Source: SG8-30 sp037443885 (GTDB lineage Bacteria > Pseudomonadota > Gammaproteobacteria > Steroidobacterales > Steroidobacteraceae). Taken from it: a stretch of DNA of 6,706 nucleotides. Location: contig JBBINN010000169.1 in assembly GCA_037443885.1 (NCBI GenBank), positions 1-6,706 on the forward strand, in the 5' to 3' direction. The position numbers and the translations under genes are program-made. Shown here one piece after another: positions 1 to 5,509 of this stretch (the stretch's first letter is position 1; each line of letters begins with the position of its first letter). The notes beneath the pieces are model-generated. The model did no database searches. It was not told the origin of the DNA and saw only the letters and a program-made list of their open reading frames with translations.

Positions 1-39
1 AGCTGCGTAATCAGGAAAGGGAATGTCCCCTCTGCCCTC

Positions 40-66
40 AAAACAAAGGGCGGCTCGCGCCGCCCT
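40..66 (-). terminator. Intrinsic terminator of the HU gene
   Basis: An 8-bp perfect GC-rich stem (AGGGCGGC at 47-54, GCCGCCCT at 59-66) encloses a 4-nt loop. On the minus strand it is followed by TTGTTTT (46 down to 40). It lies 34 nt beyond the HU stop codon, in the right orientation for a Rho-independent terminator. A weaker 6-bp stem (TTCGCA 72-77, TGCGAA 83-88) sits between the stop codon and this hairpin. The remaining bases 1-39 hold nothing I recognise. Confidence 0.8.
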
Positions 67-100
67 CGTTCTTCGCAAAGGCTGCGAAAAGCCGGCTGGA

Positions 101-412
101 TCAGCCGACCATCTCGTTCAGGTTCTTCAGCGCGCGGATGCGCACCTTCTTCGAGGCCGGCTTGGCCTTGATCGTCATCTTCTCGCCCGTGAACGGGTTG
201 ACGCCCTCGCGGGCCTTCGTGGCGGGCTTCTTGACGACGCGCATCTTGCACACGCCCGGCAGCGTGAACGTGCCGGCGCCCTTCAGCGACTTCTTCATCA
301 CGCCGCCCAGCGCATCGAACACCGCCGCGACCTGCCGCTTGGTCAGCTCGGTCTGGTCCGCGATCGTCGCAACGATCTGCGACTTGGTCGGCGCCGCGTT
401 CTTCTTCGCCAT
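101..412 (-). CDS. HU-family nucleoid DNA-binding protein
   Basis: This 103-residue protein belongs to the HU/IHF family of small basic dimeric proteins that bend and compact DNA in the nucleoid. The order is a Lys-rich N-terminus (MAKKNAAPTK), the helical dimerisation region (about residues 10-45), the GTFTLPG strand entry (47-53), and the beta-arm with NPFTG at 72-76, whose proline is the DNA-intercalating tip in this family. A basic C-terminal stretch ends in LKNLNEMVG. It is slightly longer than the roughly 90-residue E. coli HU. The KAREGVNPFTGEKM arm resembles an HU variant I know from beta- and gammaproteobacteria rather than HupA/HupB, so I give no symbol. The ATG is supported by an AGGAG Shine-Dalgarno sequence (421-425 on the minus strand, 8 nt upstream). 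It has its own likely promoter and an intrinsic terminator, so it is probably monocistronic. Family assignment is near certain; the paralogue type is not. Confidence 0.95.
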   Translation of the reverse strand: MAKKNAAPTKSQIVATIADQTELTKRQVAAVFDALGGVMKKSLKGAGTFTLPGVCKMRVVKKPATKAREGVNPFTGEKMTIKAKPASKKVRIRALKNLNEMVG

Positions 413-475
413 TGAGTAATCTCCTGTGGGTTGGCCAGGCGGGCTCGTTTCCCGCCTCTTTCAAAGACGGCGCGC

Positions 476-484
476 ACGATACCA
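476..484 (-). promoter_or_regulatory. Candidate extended -10 promoter for the HU gene
   Basis: On the minus strand the sequence reads TGGTATCGT, a TGn extended -10 element followed by TATCGT, about 64 nt upstream of the HU start codon. The 17-nt-spaced -35 position (TTATGC) matches poorly, as is usual for extended -10 promoters. Short A- and T-tracts (489-494, and 531-536) flank the upstream side and could act as UP-type or curved DNA. The rest of the 413-593 gap has no other feature I can support. This is a motif match only. Confidence 0.4.
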
Positions 485-593
485 CGGAAAAAACCGCTGC
501 ATAAGAGGGTTCGACGCAAAATCTCCCGTGTTTTTTCGCGTTGCGCGGCTGGCGCGACGCGTGCGCGGCCGGCACGCCACGGCAAGGGCGAGT

Positions 594-1070
594 TCAGCGC
601 GCCGCGATCTCGCGCTTGAGGTTCGCCCTGAGCGGTGGCCCGCCCCCGACTGGCAGGGCCTCGAAGTCGATCAGCACGATGCCCGGCGCGGTCGGCGAGA
701 TTTCCGCGACCCAGGAAGGCCCGCTGGCGCCGGGCAGCTCGCGAAACGCGAGCGCCACCGGATCGCCGACCAGGCTTCGCTGGGTGCCGCGCAGGCTGGC
801 CTCGACGGGTACCGGCAGGCTGCCGCCTTCGCGGCGCAGGACCGATACGCTGAGGACCAGCACGCCGGCGCGCCGCTCGATGCCATAGGCGGCGGCAACC
901 TCGCGCGGCAATTCGGCCGCCGGCACGGTGCCGTAGCGCAGCTCGTGGCTCCCCAGGACGACGACGCCCGGATCGGACTGCGGCGGCGCCGTCACCGGCG
1001 ACGGTGGCGGGCCGCCGCAAGCGGCGATCGCGAGGCAGGCAAGCGCGGCCGGGACGTGGCGGCGCAGCAT
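594..1070 (-). CDS. DUF4426 family lipoprotein
   Basis: This predicted 158-residue exported protein has unknown function. It begins with a short basic N-terminus (MLRRH), a hydrophobic segment, and a lipobox-like IAAC that would place the lipidated cysteine at residue 18; a Pro-rich linker follows to about residue 34. The mature part contains HELRYGTVPAAELP, VAAAYGIERR and LVLSVSVLRREGG. I recognise these as the DUF4426 pattern (a Y-x-V stretch, then A-x-x-YGI-x-R, then a V-x-V strand). In Pseudomonas the same family follows yggT and precedes metX and metW; here HU follows instead. The ATG overlaps the yggT stop by one base (TGATG on the minus strand), which suggests translational coupling. 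A much longer in-frame opening upstream runs through yggT and proC and is coincidental. I see no intrinsic terminator after the stop. The family call is fairly secure; the lipoprotein prediction is moderate. Confidence 0.82.
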   Translation of the reverse strand: MLRRHVPAALACLAIAACGGPPPSPVTAPPQSDPGVVVLGSHELRYGTVPAAELPREVAAAYGIERRAGVLVLSVSVLRREGGSLPVPVEASLRGTQRSLVGDPVALAFRELPGASGPSWVAEISPTAPGIVLIDFEALPVGGGPPLRANLKREIAAR

Positions 1071-1597
1071 CAGGTGATGAGCAGCTTGATCGCCTGCAGC
1101 GCGACGATCACGACCAGCGGCGAGAAGTCGATTCCGCCGACGGGCGGCAGCACCCGGCGCACCGGCGCGAGCAGCGGCTCGCACAGCGCCGCGAGCAGGG
1201 CGGTGGCCGGACTGTAGCTGCCCGGGGCGATGAGCGAGAGCACCGCGTAGACGATGATCGCGACCGTGTAGAGGCCGAGCGTCGCGACCAGCACGGCCAC
1301 GACGGTGGCCTGGAGCAGCGGCAGCGGCGCCATCACGGCGCCGATGGCGAGCCAGGATACCGCGATGATGCGCGCGAGCTGCGCGAGCAGCACGGCCACG
1401 ACCGATGCCGTGTCCATCCGGCCGACCGGCGGCAGGACCCGCCGCAGTGGCAGCACCAGCCAGCTGGTGAGCTTGAGGATCGCCTGCGCCAGCGGATTGC
1501 GGAAGTCGGCCCGCGACAGCTGCAGCAGCAGCCTCAGCAGGAACGCGTAGACGGCCAGCGAAAGAAAGGTGTCGACGATGAAGATGACGGCGTCCAC
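1070..1597 (-). CDS. yggT: YggT family integral membrane protein
   Basis: This 175-residue, very hydrophobic inner-membrane protein has two tandem YggT domains. The duplication is visible directly: PLRRVLPPVGRMD at 50-62 and PVRRVLPPVGGID at 145-157, each followed by a hydrophobic helix. Membrane segments are roughly residues 2-26, 62-84, 95-123 and 158-174. The molecular function is not firmly established. YggT-family genes are usually linked to yggS and proC, as here, and a role in osmotic or ion homeostasis has been proposed for some members. The start is GTG (1595-1597), only 3 nt after the proC stop; a GGAGG-like stretch inside the end of proC can serve as Shine-Dalgarno sequence. The stop overlaps the next gene's ATG by one base. 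Family assignment is strong. The exact start rests on domain length and coupling. Confidence 0.92.
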   Translation of the reverse strand: MDAVIFIVDTFLSLAVYAFLLRLLLQLSRADFRNPLAQAILKLTSWLVLPLRRVLPPVGRMDTASVVAVLLAQLARIIAVSWLAIGAVMAPLPLLQATVVAVLVATLGLYTVAIIVYAVLSLIAPGSYSPATALLAALCEPLLAPVRRVLPPVGGIDFSPLVVIVALQAIKLLIT

Positions 1598-1600
1598 GGC

Positions 1601-2425
1601 TCAGCGGCCTCCGCCGGCGAGTTCCTCGGAGCGCAACCTTGCCGCCCGGACCGCGCGCGCGAAGGTCTCCCGGATGCCCGCGGCCTCCAGCACCGCGAGC
1701 GCCGCCGCCGTGGTGCCGCCCCTGGAGGTGACCTGCTCGCGAAGCACGGCGGGTTCCTCCCCGAGTTCGCGCGCCATGCGCGCCGCCCCGTGGATGGTTT
1801 CGACGGCGAGCCGGCGCGCGGTGGCTGGCGGCAGCCCTTCCGCGCAGGCGGCAGCCTCGAGCATCTCGACCAGCAGGAACAGGTAGGCGGGGCCGCTGCC
1901 GGACACGGCGGTCACCGCATCCATCAGCGACTCCTCGTCGATCCACTCGCAGGCGCCAGCGGCCGCCAGCAGGGCGCCGGCGCGCTCGCGAGCGGCCGTC
2001 CCGACGCCGGGGCCGGCGACCAGCGCCGTGATTCCTGCCCGCAGCAGTGCCGGGCGATTCGGCATGCTGCGGACCACCGCGACGCCTTCGCCGAGCCAGG
2101 CGGACAGTTCCGCGAGGCGTATGCCGGCCGCCACGGAGATGACCAGCGGCCGTTGCCGGACGGCGAGGTCCGCGAGGCCGGCGCAGGCCTCGCGCATCTG
2201 CTGCGGCTTGACGGCGAGGACCCAGGCGGAGGCGCCCCCGGCCGCGGCCGCATTGTCGGCGACGGCCACCACACCCGGAAAATCGCGGGCGATCGATTCG
2301 CGCTGCGCGGCCACCGGGTCGGCAACGCGGATCGTGCGTGCATCGTGGCCGCCGGCGATCAGGCCGCCGATCAGGGCGCGCGCCATCTGGCCGCCGCCGA
2401 TGAATGCGAGGGTGTCGATGCTCAT
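1601..2425 (-). CDS. proC: Pyrroline-5-carboxylate reductase
   Basis: ProC is the cytoplasmic enzyme that reduces 1-pyrroline-5-carboxylate to L-proline with NAD(P)H, the last step of proline synthesis. The 274-residue length is typical. The N-terminal Rossmann fold has FIGGGQMARAL (residues 8-18) for the dinucleotide. VLAVKPQ (69-75) and SVAAGI (97-102) complete the cofactor domain. The C-terminal helical dimerisation domain has SGSGPAYLFLLVEML (175-189) and the family signature ending VTSRGGTTAAALAVLE (232-247). One oddity is MPNRPALL at 121-128: the family normally has MPNTPAL, so Thr124 is Arg, encoded by CGC (plus-strand bases 2054-2056). The gene sits between yggS (27 nt upstream) and yggT (3 nt downstream) in the standard order. 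The upstream Shine-Dalgarno sequence is weak (AGGT), so translation may depend on the operon. Identification is secure. Confidence 0.96.
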   Translation of the reverse strand: MSIDTLAFIGGGQMARALIGGLIAGGHDARTIRVADPVAAQRESIARDFPGVVAVADNAAAAGGASAWVLAVKPQQMREACAGLADLAVRQRPLVISVAAGIRLAELSAWLGEGVAVVRSMPNRPALLRAGITALVAGPGVGTAARERAGALLAAAGACEWIDEESLMDAVTAVSGSGPAYLFLLVEMLEAAACAEGLPPATARRLAVETIHGAARMARELGEEPAVLREQVTSRGGTTAAALAVLEAAGIRETFARAVRAARLRSEELAGGGR

Positions 2426-2452
2426 TGGACCTGCGAGTCTAAGCGACGCCGC

Positions 2453-3148
2453 TCAGCCGCGTGCGCCGAAGATCGCCGTGCCCACGCGGACGTGCGTTGC
2501 GCCCTCGGCGATGGCCAGCTCGAAATCCGCGCTCATGCCCATGGACAACACGTCGAGCGGGTGCCCATCGGCTTCCAGCCCTTCGCGAAGCCGCCTGAGC
2601 TCGGCGAACCAGTGGCGCTGCCGGCCCGGGTCGGCTTCTGCCGGCGGAACGCACATGAGGCCGCGCAGCGCGAGCCGCGGCAGGGCCGCGACTTCGGCGG
2701 CGAGCGCGGCCAGCTCGGCGGGCGCCGCGCCCGACTTGGTGGCCTCGCCGCCGAGGTGAACCTGCAGGCAGACCATGAGCGGCGGCGCGTAGTGCGGCCG
2801 CTGCTCGGAGAGGCGTCGCGCCACCCTCGGCCGGTCCACGCTGTGGACCCAGTGGAAGCGCTCGGCGACCGGGCGGGTCTTGTTGCTCTGCAATGGGCCG
2901 ATGAAGTGCCAGGTCAGGCGCAGGTCCTCCAGCGCCGCCATCTTGCCGACTGCCTCCTGGACGTAGTTCTCGCCGAAGTCGGCGAGGCCCGCGGCAGCCG
3001 CGGCCCGGATGGCCTCCGCGGGCTGGGCCTTGCTCACGCCGATGAGGGTGATGGAGGCGGGATCGCGTCCTGCGGCGCGGGCCGCACGGTCGATGCGGCC
3101 GCGCACGGCGGCGAGGCGGGAAGCCGGATTCTGCGGAACGGTTAACAT
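2453..3148 (-). CDS. yggS: YggS/PLPBP pyridoxal phosphate homeostasis protein
   Basis: YggS (PLPBP/PROSC family) binds pyridoxal 5'-phosphate and helps buffer cellular PLP and amino- and keto-acid pools; no enzymatic activity is established. The 231-residue protein is a single-domain TIM-barrel like the N-terminal domain of alanine racemase. Visible motifs are LIGVSKAQP (35-43), with Lys40 as the Schiff-base lysine; FGENYVQE (58-65); WHFIGPLQSNK (80-90); LRGLMCVPP (161-169); MGMSADFE (203-210); and VRVGTAIFG (220-228), which holds the phosphate-binding end of the barrel. It is the first gene of the minus-strand operon and diverges from pilT, as in Pseudomonas. The ATG at 3146-3148 gives the usual distance to the lysine. 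No good Shine-Dalgarno sequence is visible ahead of it, and a -10-like TATAGC only about 20 nt upstream would give a very short leader. Identification is secure; the start is likely. Confidence 0.95.
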   Translation of the reverse strand: MLTVPQNPASRLAAVRGRIDRAARAAGRDPASITLIGVSKAQPAEAIRAAAAAGLADFGENYVQEAVGKMAALEDLRLTWHFIGPLQSNKTRPVAERFHWVHSVDRPRVARRLSEQRPHYAPPLMVCLQVHLGGEATKSGAAPAELAALAAEVAALPRLALRGLMCVPPAEADPGRQRHWFAELRRLREGLEADGHPLDVLSMGMSADFELAIAEGATHVRVGTAIFGARG

Positions 3149-3149
3149 A

Positions 3150-3176
3150 TTGGTGCCCAGTAGCGGGGGCTATACT
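3150..3176 (+). promoter_or_regulatory. Candidate pilT promoter; -10 region overlaps one facing yggS
   Basis: On the plus strand TATACT (3171-3176) matches the sigma-70 -10 consensus at five of six bases. TTGGTG (3150-3155) is a possible -35 with a short 15-nt spacer. Transcription from here would give a leader of roughly 100 nt before pilT. On the minus strand the same TATA core reads TATAGC (3174 down to 3169), facing yggS. Weak -35 matches on both sides keep confidence moderate. Confidence 0.45.
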
Positions 3177-3208
3177 CGCCTCGGCCTGTCGGGACCGCAA
3201 TGCGTCCT

Positions 3209-3233
3209 GCCCGGCTGCGGGCCGGCCCGGCTG
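3209..3233 (+). repeat. Palindrome with flanking direct repeats in the pilT leader
   Basis: GCCCGGCTG occurs twice (3209-3217 and 3225-3233), and the perfect 12-nt palindrome CGGGCCGGCCCG lies at 3218-3229, overlapping the second copy. It is downstream of the candidate -10 element and 50 nt before the pilT start, so it could form an mRNA structure or be a protein site. Short GC repeats arise easily in DNA of this composition, so function is uncertain. Confidence 0.5.
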
Positions 3234-3270
3234 AACGGCGGCTCCGCGTGCATCCAGGCGCGCGCGCCGT

Positions 3271-3277
3271 CAGGGAG
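3271..3277 (+). promoter_or_regulatory. Ribosome binding site deciding the pilT start
   Basis: CAGGGAG (3271-3277) is a good Shine-Dalgarno match ending 5 nt before ATG 3283. The alternative in-frame GTG at 3277 overlaps this sequence and would have no properly spaced site, so ATG 3283 is preferred. Confidence 0.75.
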
Positions 3278-3282
3278 TGTCA

Positions 3283-4323
3283 ATGGCCGTCGACATCGCA
3301 CAGCTGCTGGCCTTTGCCGTCAAGAACAAGGCCTCGGACCTGCACCTCTCCGCGGGCGTGCCGCCCATGATCCGCGTGGATGGTGACATGAAGCGGATCA
3401 ACATGCCGCCGCTGACGCACAAGGAAGTGCACAGCATGGTCTACGACATCATGAACGACAAGCAAAGGAAGGCCTACGAGGAGTTCTTCGAGACCGACTT
3501 CTCCTTCGAGATCCCGAACCTGGCGCGCTTCCGCGTCAACGCCTTCAACCAGAACCGCGGTGCGGGCGCGGTGTTCCGCAACATCCCGTCGAACATCCTG
3601 ACGCTCGATGACCTGGGTGCGCCGAAGGTCTTCAAGGACCTGTGCATGCTGCCGCGCGGCCTGGTGCTGGTGACCGGCCCGACGGGTTCCGGCAAGTCCA
3701 CGACCCTCGCGGCGATGGTGGACTACGTAAACGTCAACCGGCCGGACCACATCATCACGATCGAGGACCCGATCGAGTTCGTGCACGAGTCCAAGCGCAG
3801 CCTCGTCAACCAGCGCGAGGTGCACCGCGACACGCTGGGGTTCTCCGAGGCGCTGCGCTCGGCCCTGCGCGAGGACCCGGACGTCGTGCTGGTGGGCGAG
3901 ATGCGCGACCTGGAGACGATCCGGCTCGCGCTCACGGCGGCCGAGACCGGCCACCTCGTCTTCGGCCCCCTGCACACGAGCTCGGCGGCCAAGACGGTGG
4001 ACCGCATCGTGGACGTGTTCCCGGCCGCCGAGAAGGACATGGTCCGCGCGATGCTGTCGGAGTCGCTGCGGGCGGTTATCTCGCAGACGCTGCTCAAGCG
4101 GGTCGGCGGCGGGCGCGTCGCCGCCCACGAGATCATGATCGGCACGCCCGCGATCCGGAACCTCATCCGCGAGAACAAGATCGCGCAGATGTACTCCTCG
4201 ATCCAGACGGGTCAGGCGCAGGGCATGCAGACCCTCGACCAGTGCCTGCAGGAGATGGTGTCCAAGGGCATGATCACCAAGGAAGAGGCGCGCTACAAGG
4301 CGCAGAACAAGGACTCGATCTGA
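3283..4323 (+). CDS. pilT: Type IV pilus retraction ATPase PilT
   Basis: PilT is the cytoplasmic hexameric ATPase that depolymerises type IVa pili at the inner-membrane platform, driving twitching and, in many species, DNA uptake. The 346-residue protein closely resembles PilT along its whole length. The N-terminal PAS-like domain has ASDLHLSAG (17-25) and RFRVNAFNQNRG (82-93). The RecA-like domain has Walker A GPTGSGKST (132-140, Lys138), the Asp box TIEDPIEF (159-166, catalytic Glu165), Walker B with VLVGEMRD (202-209, Glu206), and the His box with His224 and His231. The C-terminal AIRNLIRE (290-297), a PilT hallmark needed for retraction, is intact. One residue is odd: the His box reads FGPLHTSS, with Pro229 where PilT normally has Thr. 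The start is ATG 3283, although an in-frame GTG lies 6 nt upstream. The gene leads a three-gene ATPase cluster. Identification is secure. Confidence 0.97.
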   Translation: MAVDIAQLLAFAVKNKASDLHLSAGVPPMIRVDGDMKRINMPPLTHKEVHSMVYDIMNDKQRKAYEEFFETDFSFEIPNLARFRVNAFNQNRGAGAVFRNIPSNILTLDDLGAPKVFKDLCMLPRGLVLVTGPTGSGKSTTLAAMVDYVNVNRPDHIITIEDPIEFVHESKRSLVNQREVHRDTLGFSEALRSALREDPDVVLVGEMRDLETIRLALTAAETGHLVFGPLHTSSAAKTVDRIVDVFPAAEKDMVRAMLSESLRAVISQTLLKRVGGGRVAAHEIMIGTPAIRNLIRENKIAQMYSSIQTGQAQGMQTLDQCLQEMVSKGMITKEEARYKAQNKDSI

Positions 4324-4343
4324 CGGCCCCCGGGCCGCGGAGG
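4324..4343 (+). promoter_or_regulatory. Hairpin abutting the pilU Shine-Dalgarno sequence
   Basis: Directly after the pilT stop, CGGCCC (4324-4329) and GGGCCG (4332-4337) are perfectly complementary; realistically this is a 5-bp stem with a 4-nt loop. The strong Shine-Dalgarno CGGAGG (4338-4343) begins at the next base, 5 nt before the pilU ATG. The hairpin has no T-tract, so it is not an intrinsic terminator. It could affect pilU translation or mRNA ends; that is inference. Confidence 0.5.
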
Positions 4344-4348
4344 CATAG

Positions 4349-5509
4349 ATGGAGCGCGAACAGGCAATCAGACTGATGCAGGACCTCCTGCGGCGCATGG
4401 TCGACCGCAAGGGCTCCGACCTGTTCATCACCGCCGGCTTTCCACCGGCGATCAAGATCGACGGCGAGATCCGTCCCCAGGCGGACAAGCCGCTCACCGC
4501 GGAGCAGGCCGCGGTGCTCGTTCGCAGCATCATGAACGACCGCCAGACCCGCGAGTTCGACGCGACCAAGGAGGCGAACTTCGCCATCGCGCCGCCGGGG
4601 ATCGGCCGGTTCCGCGTGAGCGCCTTCATCCAGCAGGGCAACACCGGCTGCGTGCTGCGCACCATCCAGTCCAAGATCCCCACGCTCGAGGAGCTCGAGC
4701 TGCCGCCCATCCTCAAGGACATCGTGATGTCCAAGCGCGGCCTGGTGATCGTGGTCGGCGCCACCGGCTCGGGCAAGTCCACCACGCTCGCCGCGATGGT
4801 CGGCTACCGCAACGAGAAGACCCGCGGCCACATCGTCACCATCGAGGACCCGGTCGAGTACGTACACCCGCACCGCGGCTGCGTGGTCACCCACCGCGAG
4901 GTCGGTGTGGACACGGAGAGCTGGCACACGGCGCTCAAGAACACGCTGCGCCAGGCGCCCGACGTGATCATGATCGGCGAGATCCGCGATCGCGAGACGA
5001 TGGAGTACGGCATCCAGTTCGCCGAGACGGGCCACCTCGTGCTCGCGACGCTGCACGCGAACAGTTCGAACCAGGCGCTCGACCGGATCATCAACTTCTT
5101 CCCCGAGGAGAAGCGCGAGCAGCTGCTGATGGACCTGTCGCTCAACATCCGGGCGATGGTGTCGCAGCGCCTGATCCCGCGCGAGAAGGCCGAGGGGCGC
5201 ATCGCCGCCATGGAGATCATGATCGGCACGCCGCTGATCTCCGACCTGATCTTCCGCGGCGAGGTCGCCAAGATCAAGGGAGTCATGGCCCGCTCGAACC
5301 GCCTGGGCATGAAGACCTTCGACCAGGCGCTGTTCGACCTCTACGAGGCCGGGTACATTTCCTACGAGGAGGCCCTCAGGAACGCGGACTCGAAGAACGA
5401 GATCCGGCTGAGGATCAAGCTCGAGGGCAAGCGCGAGGACCGGCTCCAGGCGGAGGCGGCCAGCTCGCTGAGGATAGTCGATGAGTCAAATGAAGGCGCA
5501 CTCTACTGA
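4349..5509 (+). CDS. pilU: PilU, PilT-dependent retraction ATPase
   Basis: PilU is a PilT paralogue that adds force to pilus retraction and, in the species studied, needs PilT to act. The 386-residue protein matches PilU rather than PilT: KGSDLFITAGFPPAIK (21-36) and GIGRFRVSAF (84-93); Walker A GATGSGKST (137-145, Lys143); Asp box TIEDPVEY (164-171, Glu170); PDVIMIGEIRDRET (204-217, Walker B Glu211); and the His box, with His229 and His236 in ATLHANSSNQALDR. The AIRNLIR motif of PilT is replaced by PLISDLIFRGE (295-305), as in other PilU proteins. TFDQALFDLYEAGYISYEEAL (323-343), followed by ADS and a charged tail to residue 386, is typical PilU. It lies 25 nt after pilT with a good Shine-Dalgarno sequence, so the two are probably co-transcribed. 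Its last 29 nt overlap the next gene. Of the two pilU-like genes, this is the canonical one. Confidence 0.95.
   Translation: MEREQAIRLMQDLLRRMVDRKGSDLFITAGFPPAIKIDGEIRPQADKPLTAEQAAVLVRSIMNDRQTREFDATKEANFAIAPPGIGRFRVSAFIQQGNTGCVLRTIQSKIPTLEELELPPILKDIVMSKRGLVIVVGATGSGKSTTLAAMVGYRNEKTRGHIVTIEDPVEYVHPHRGCVVTHREVGVDTESWHTALKNTLRQAPDVIMIGEIRDRETMEYGIQFAETGHLVLATLHANSSNQALDRIINFFPEEKREQLLMDLSLNIRAMVSQRLIPREKAEGRIAAMEIMIGTPLISDLIFRGEVAKIKGVMARSNRLGMKTFDQALFDLYEAGYISYEEALRNADSKNEIRLRIKLEGKREDRLQAEAASSLRIVDESNEGALY
5470..5474 (+). promoter_or_regulatory. Ribosome binding site of the third ATPase gene, inside pilU
   Basis: GAGGA (5470-5474) lies 6 nt upstream of ATG 5481, within the pilU coding sequence. 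It favours ATG 5481 over the in-frame ATG at 5490 and implies translational coupling to pilU. Confidence 0.65.

Noticed and set aside
16..30. Small inverted repeat GGGA-ATG-TCCC near the left edge
   Set aside because: Only 4 bp of stem with a 3-nt loop and no associated feature; too weak to call.
531..562. GC-rich inverted repeat beside a homopolymer run as terminator of the yggS operon
   Set aside because: On the minus strand the run after the stem is A rather than T, and on the plus strand the T-run precedes the stem, so neither strand fits an intrinsic terminator.
1071..1946. Upstream in-frame extension of the DUF4426 gene
   Set aside because: The frame stays open through yggT and proC, but only the part after ATG 1070 has a signal peptide and family motifs, and that ATG is coupled to the yggT stop.
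1004..3145. A 713-codon plus-strand open frame opposite yggS, proC and yggT
   Set aside because: It is antisense to three clearly recognised genes, its product is low-complexity and rich in Arg, Gly, Ala, Asp and His, and it shows no domain. Long antisense frames are expected in GC-rich DNA.
3277..3282. GTG start for pilT, two codons earlier
   Set aside because: It overlaps the Shine-Dalgarno sequence CAGGGAG, which is correctly spaced for ATG 3283.
3280..4785. A 501-codon minus-strand open frame opposite pilT and part of pilU
   Set aside because: It mirrors highly conserved pilT codons and its product is a His/Arg/Asp/Val-rich pattern with no family motif. Similar antisense frames occur opposite both pilU-like genes.
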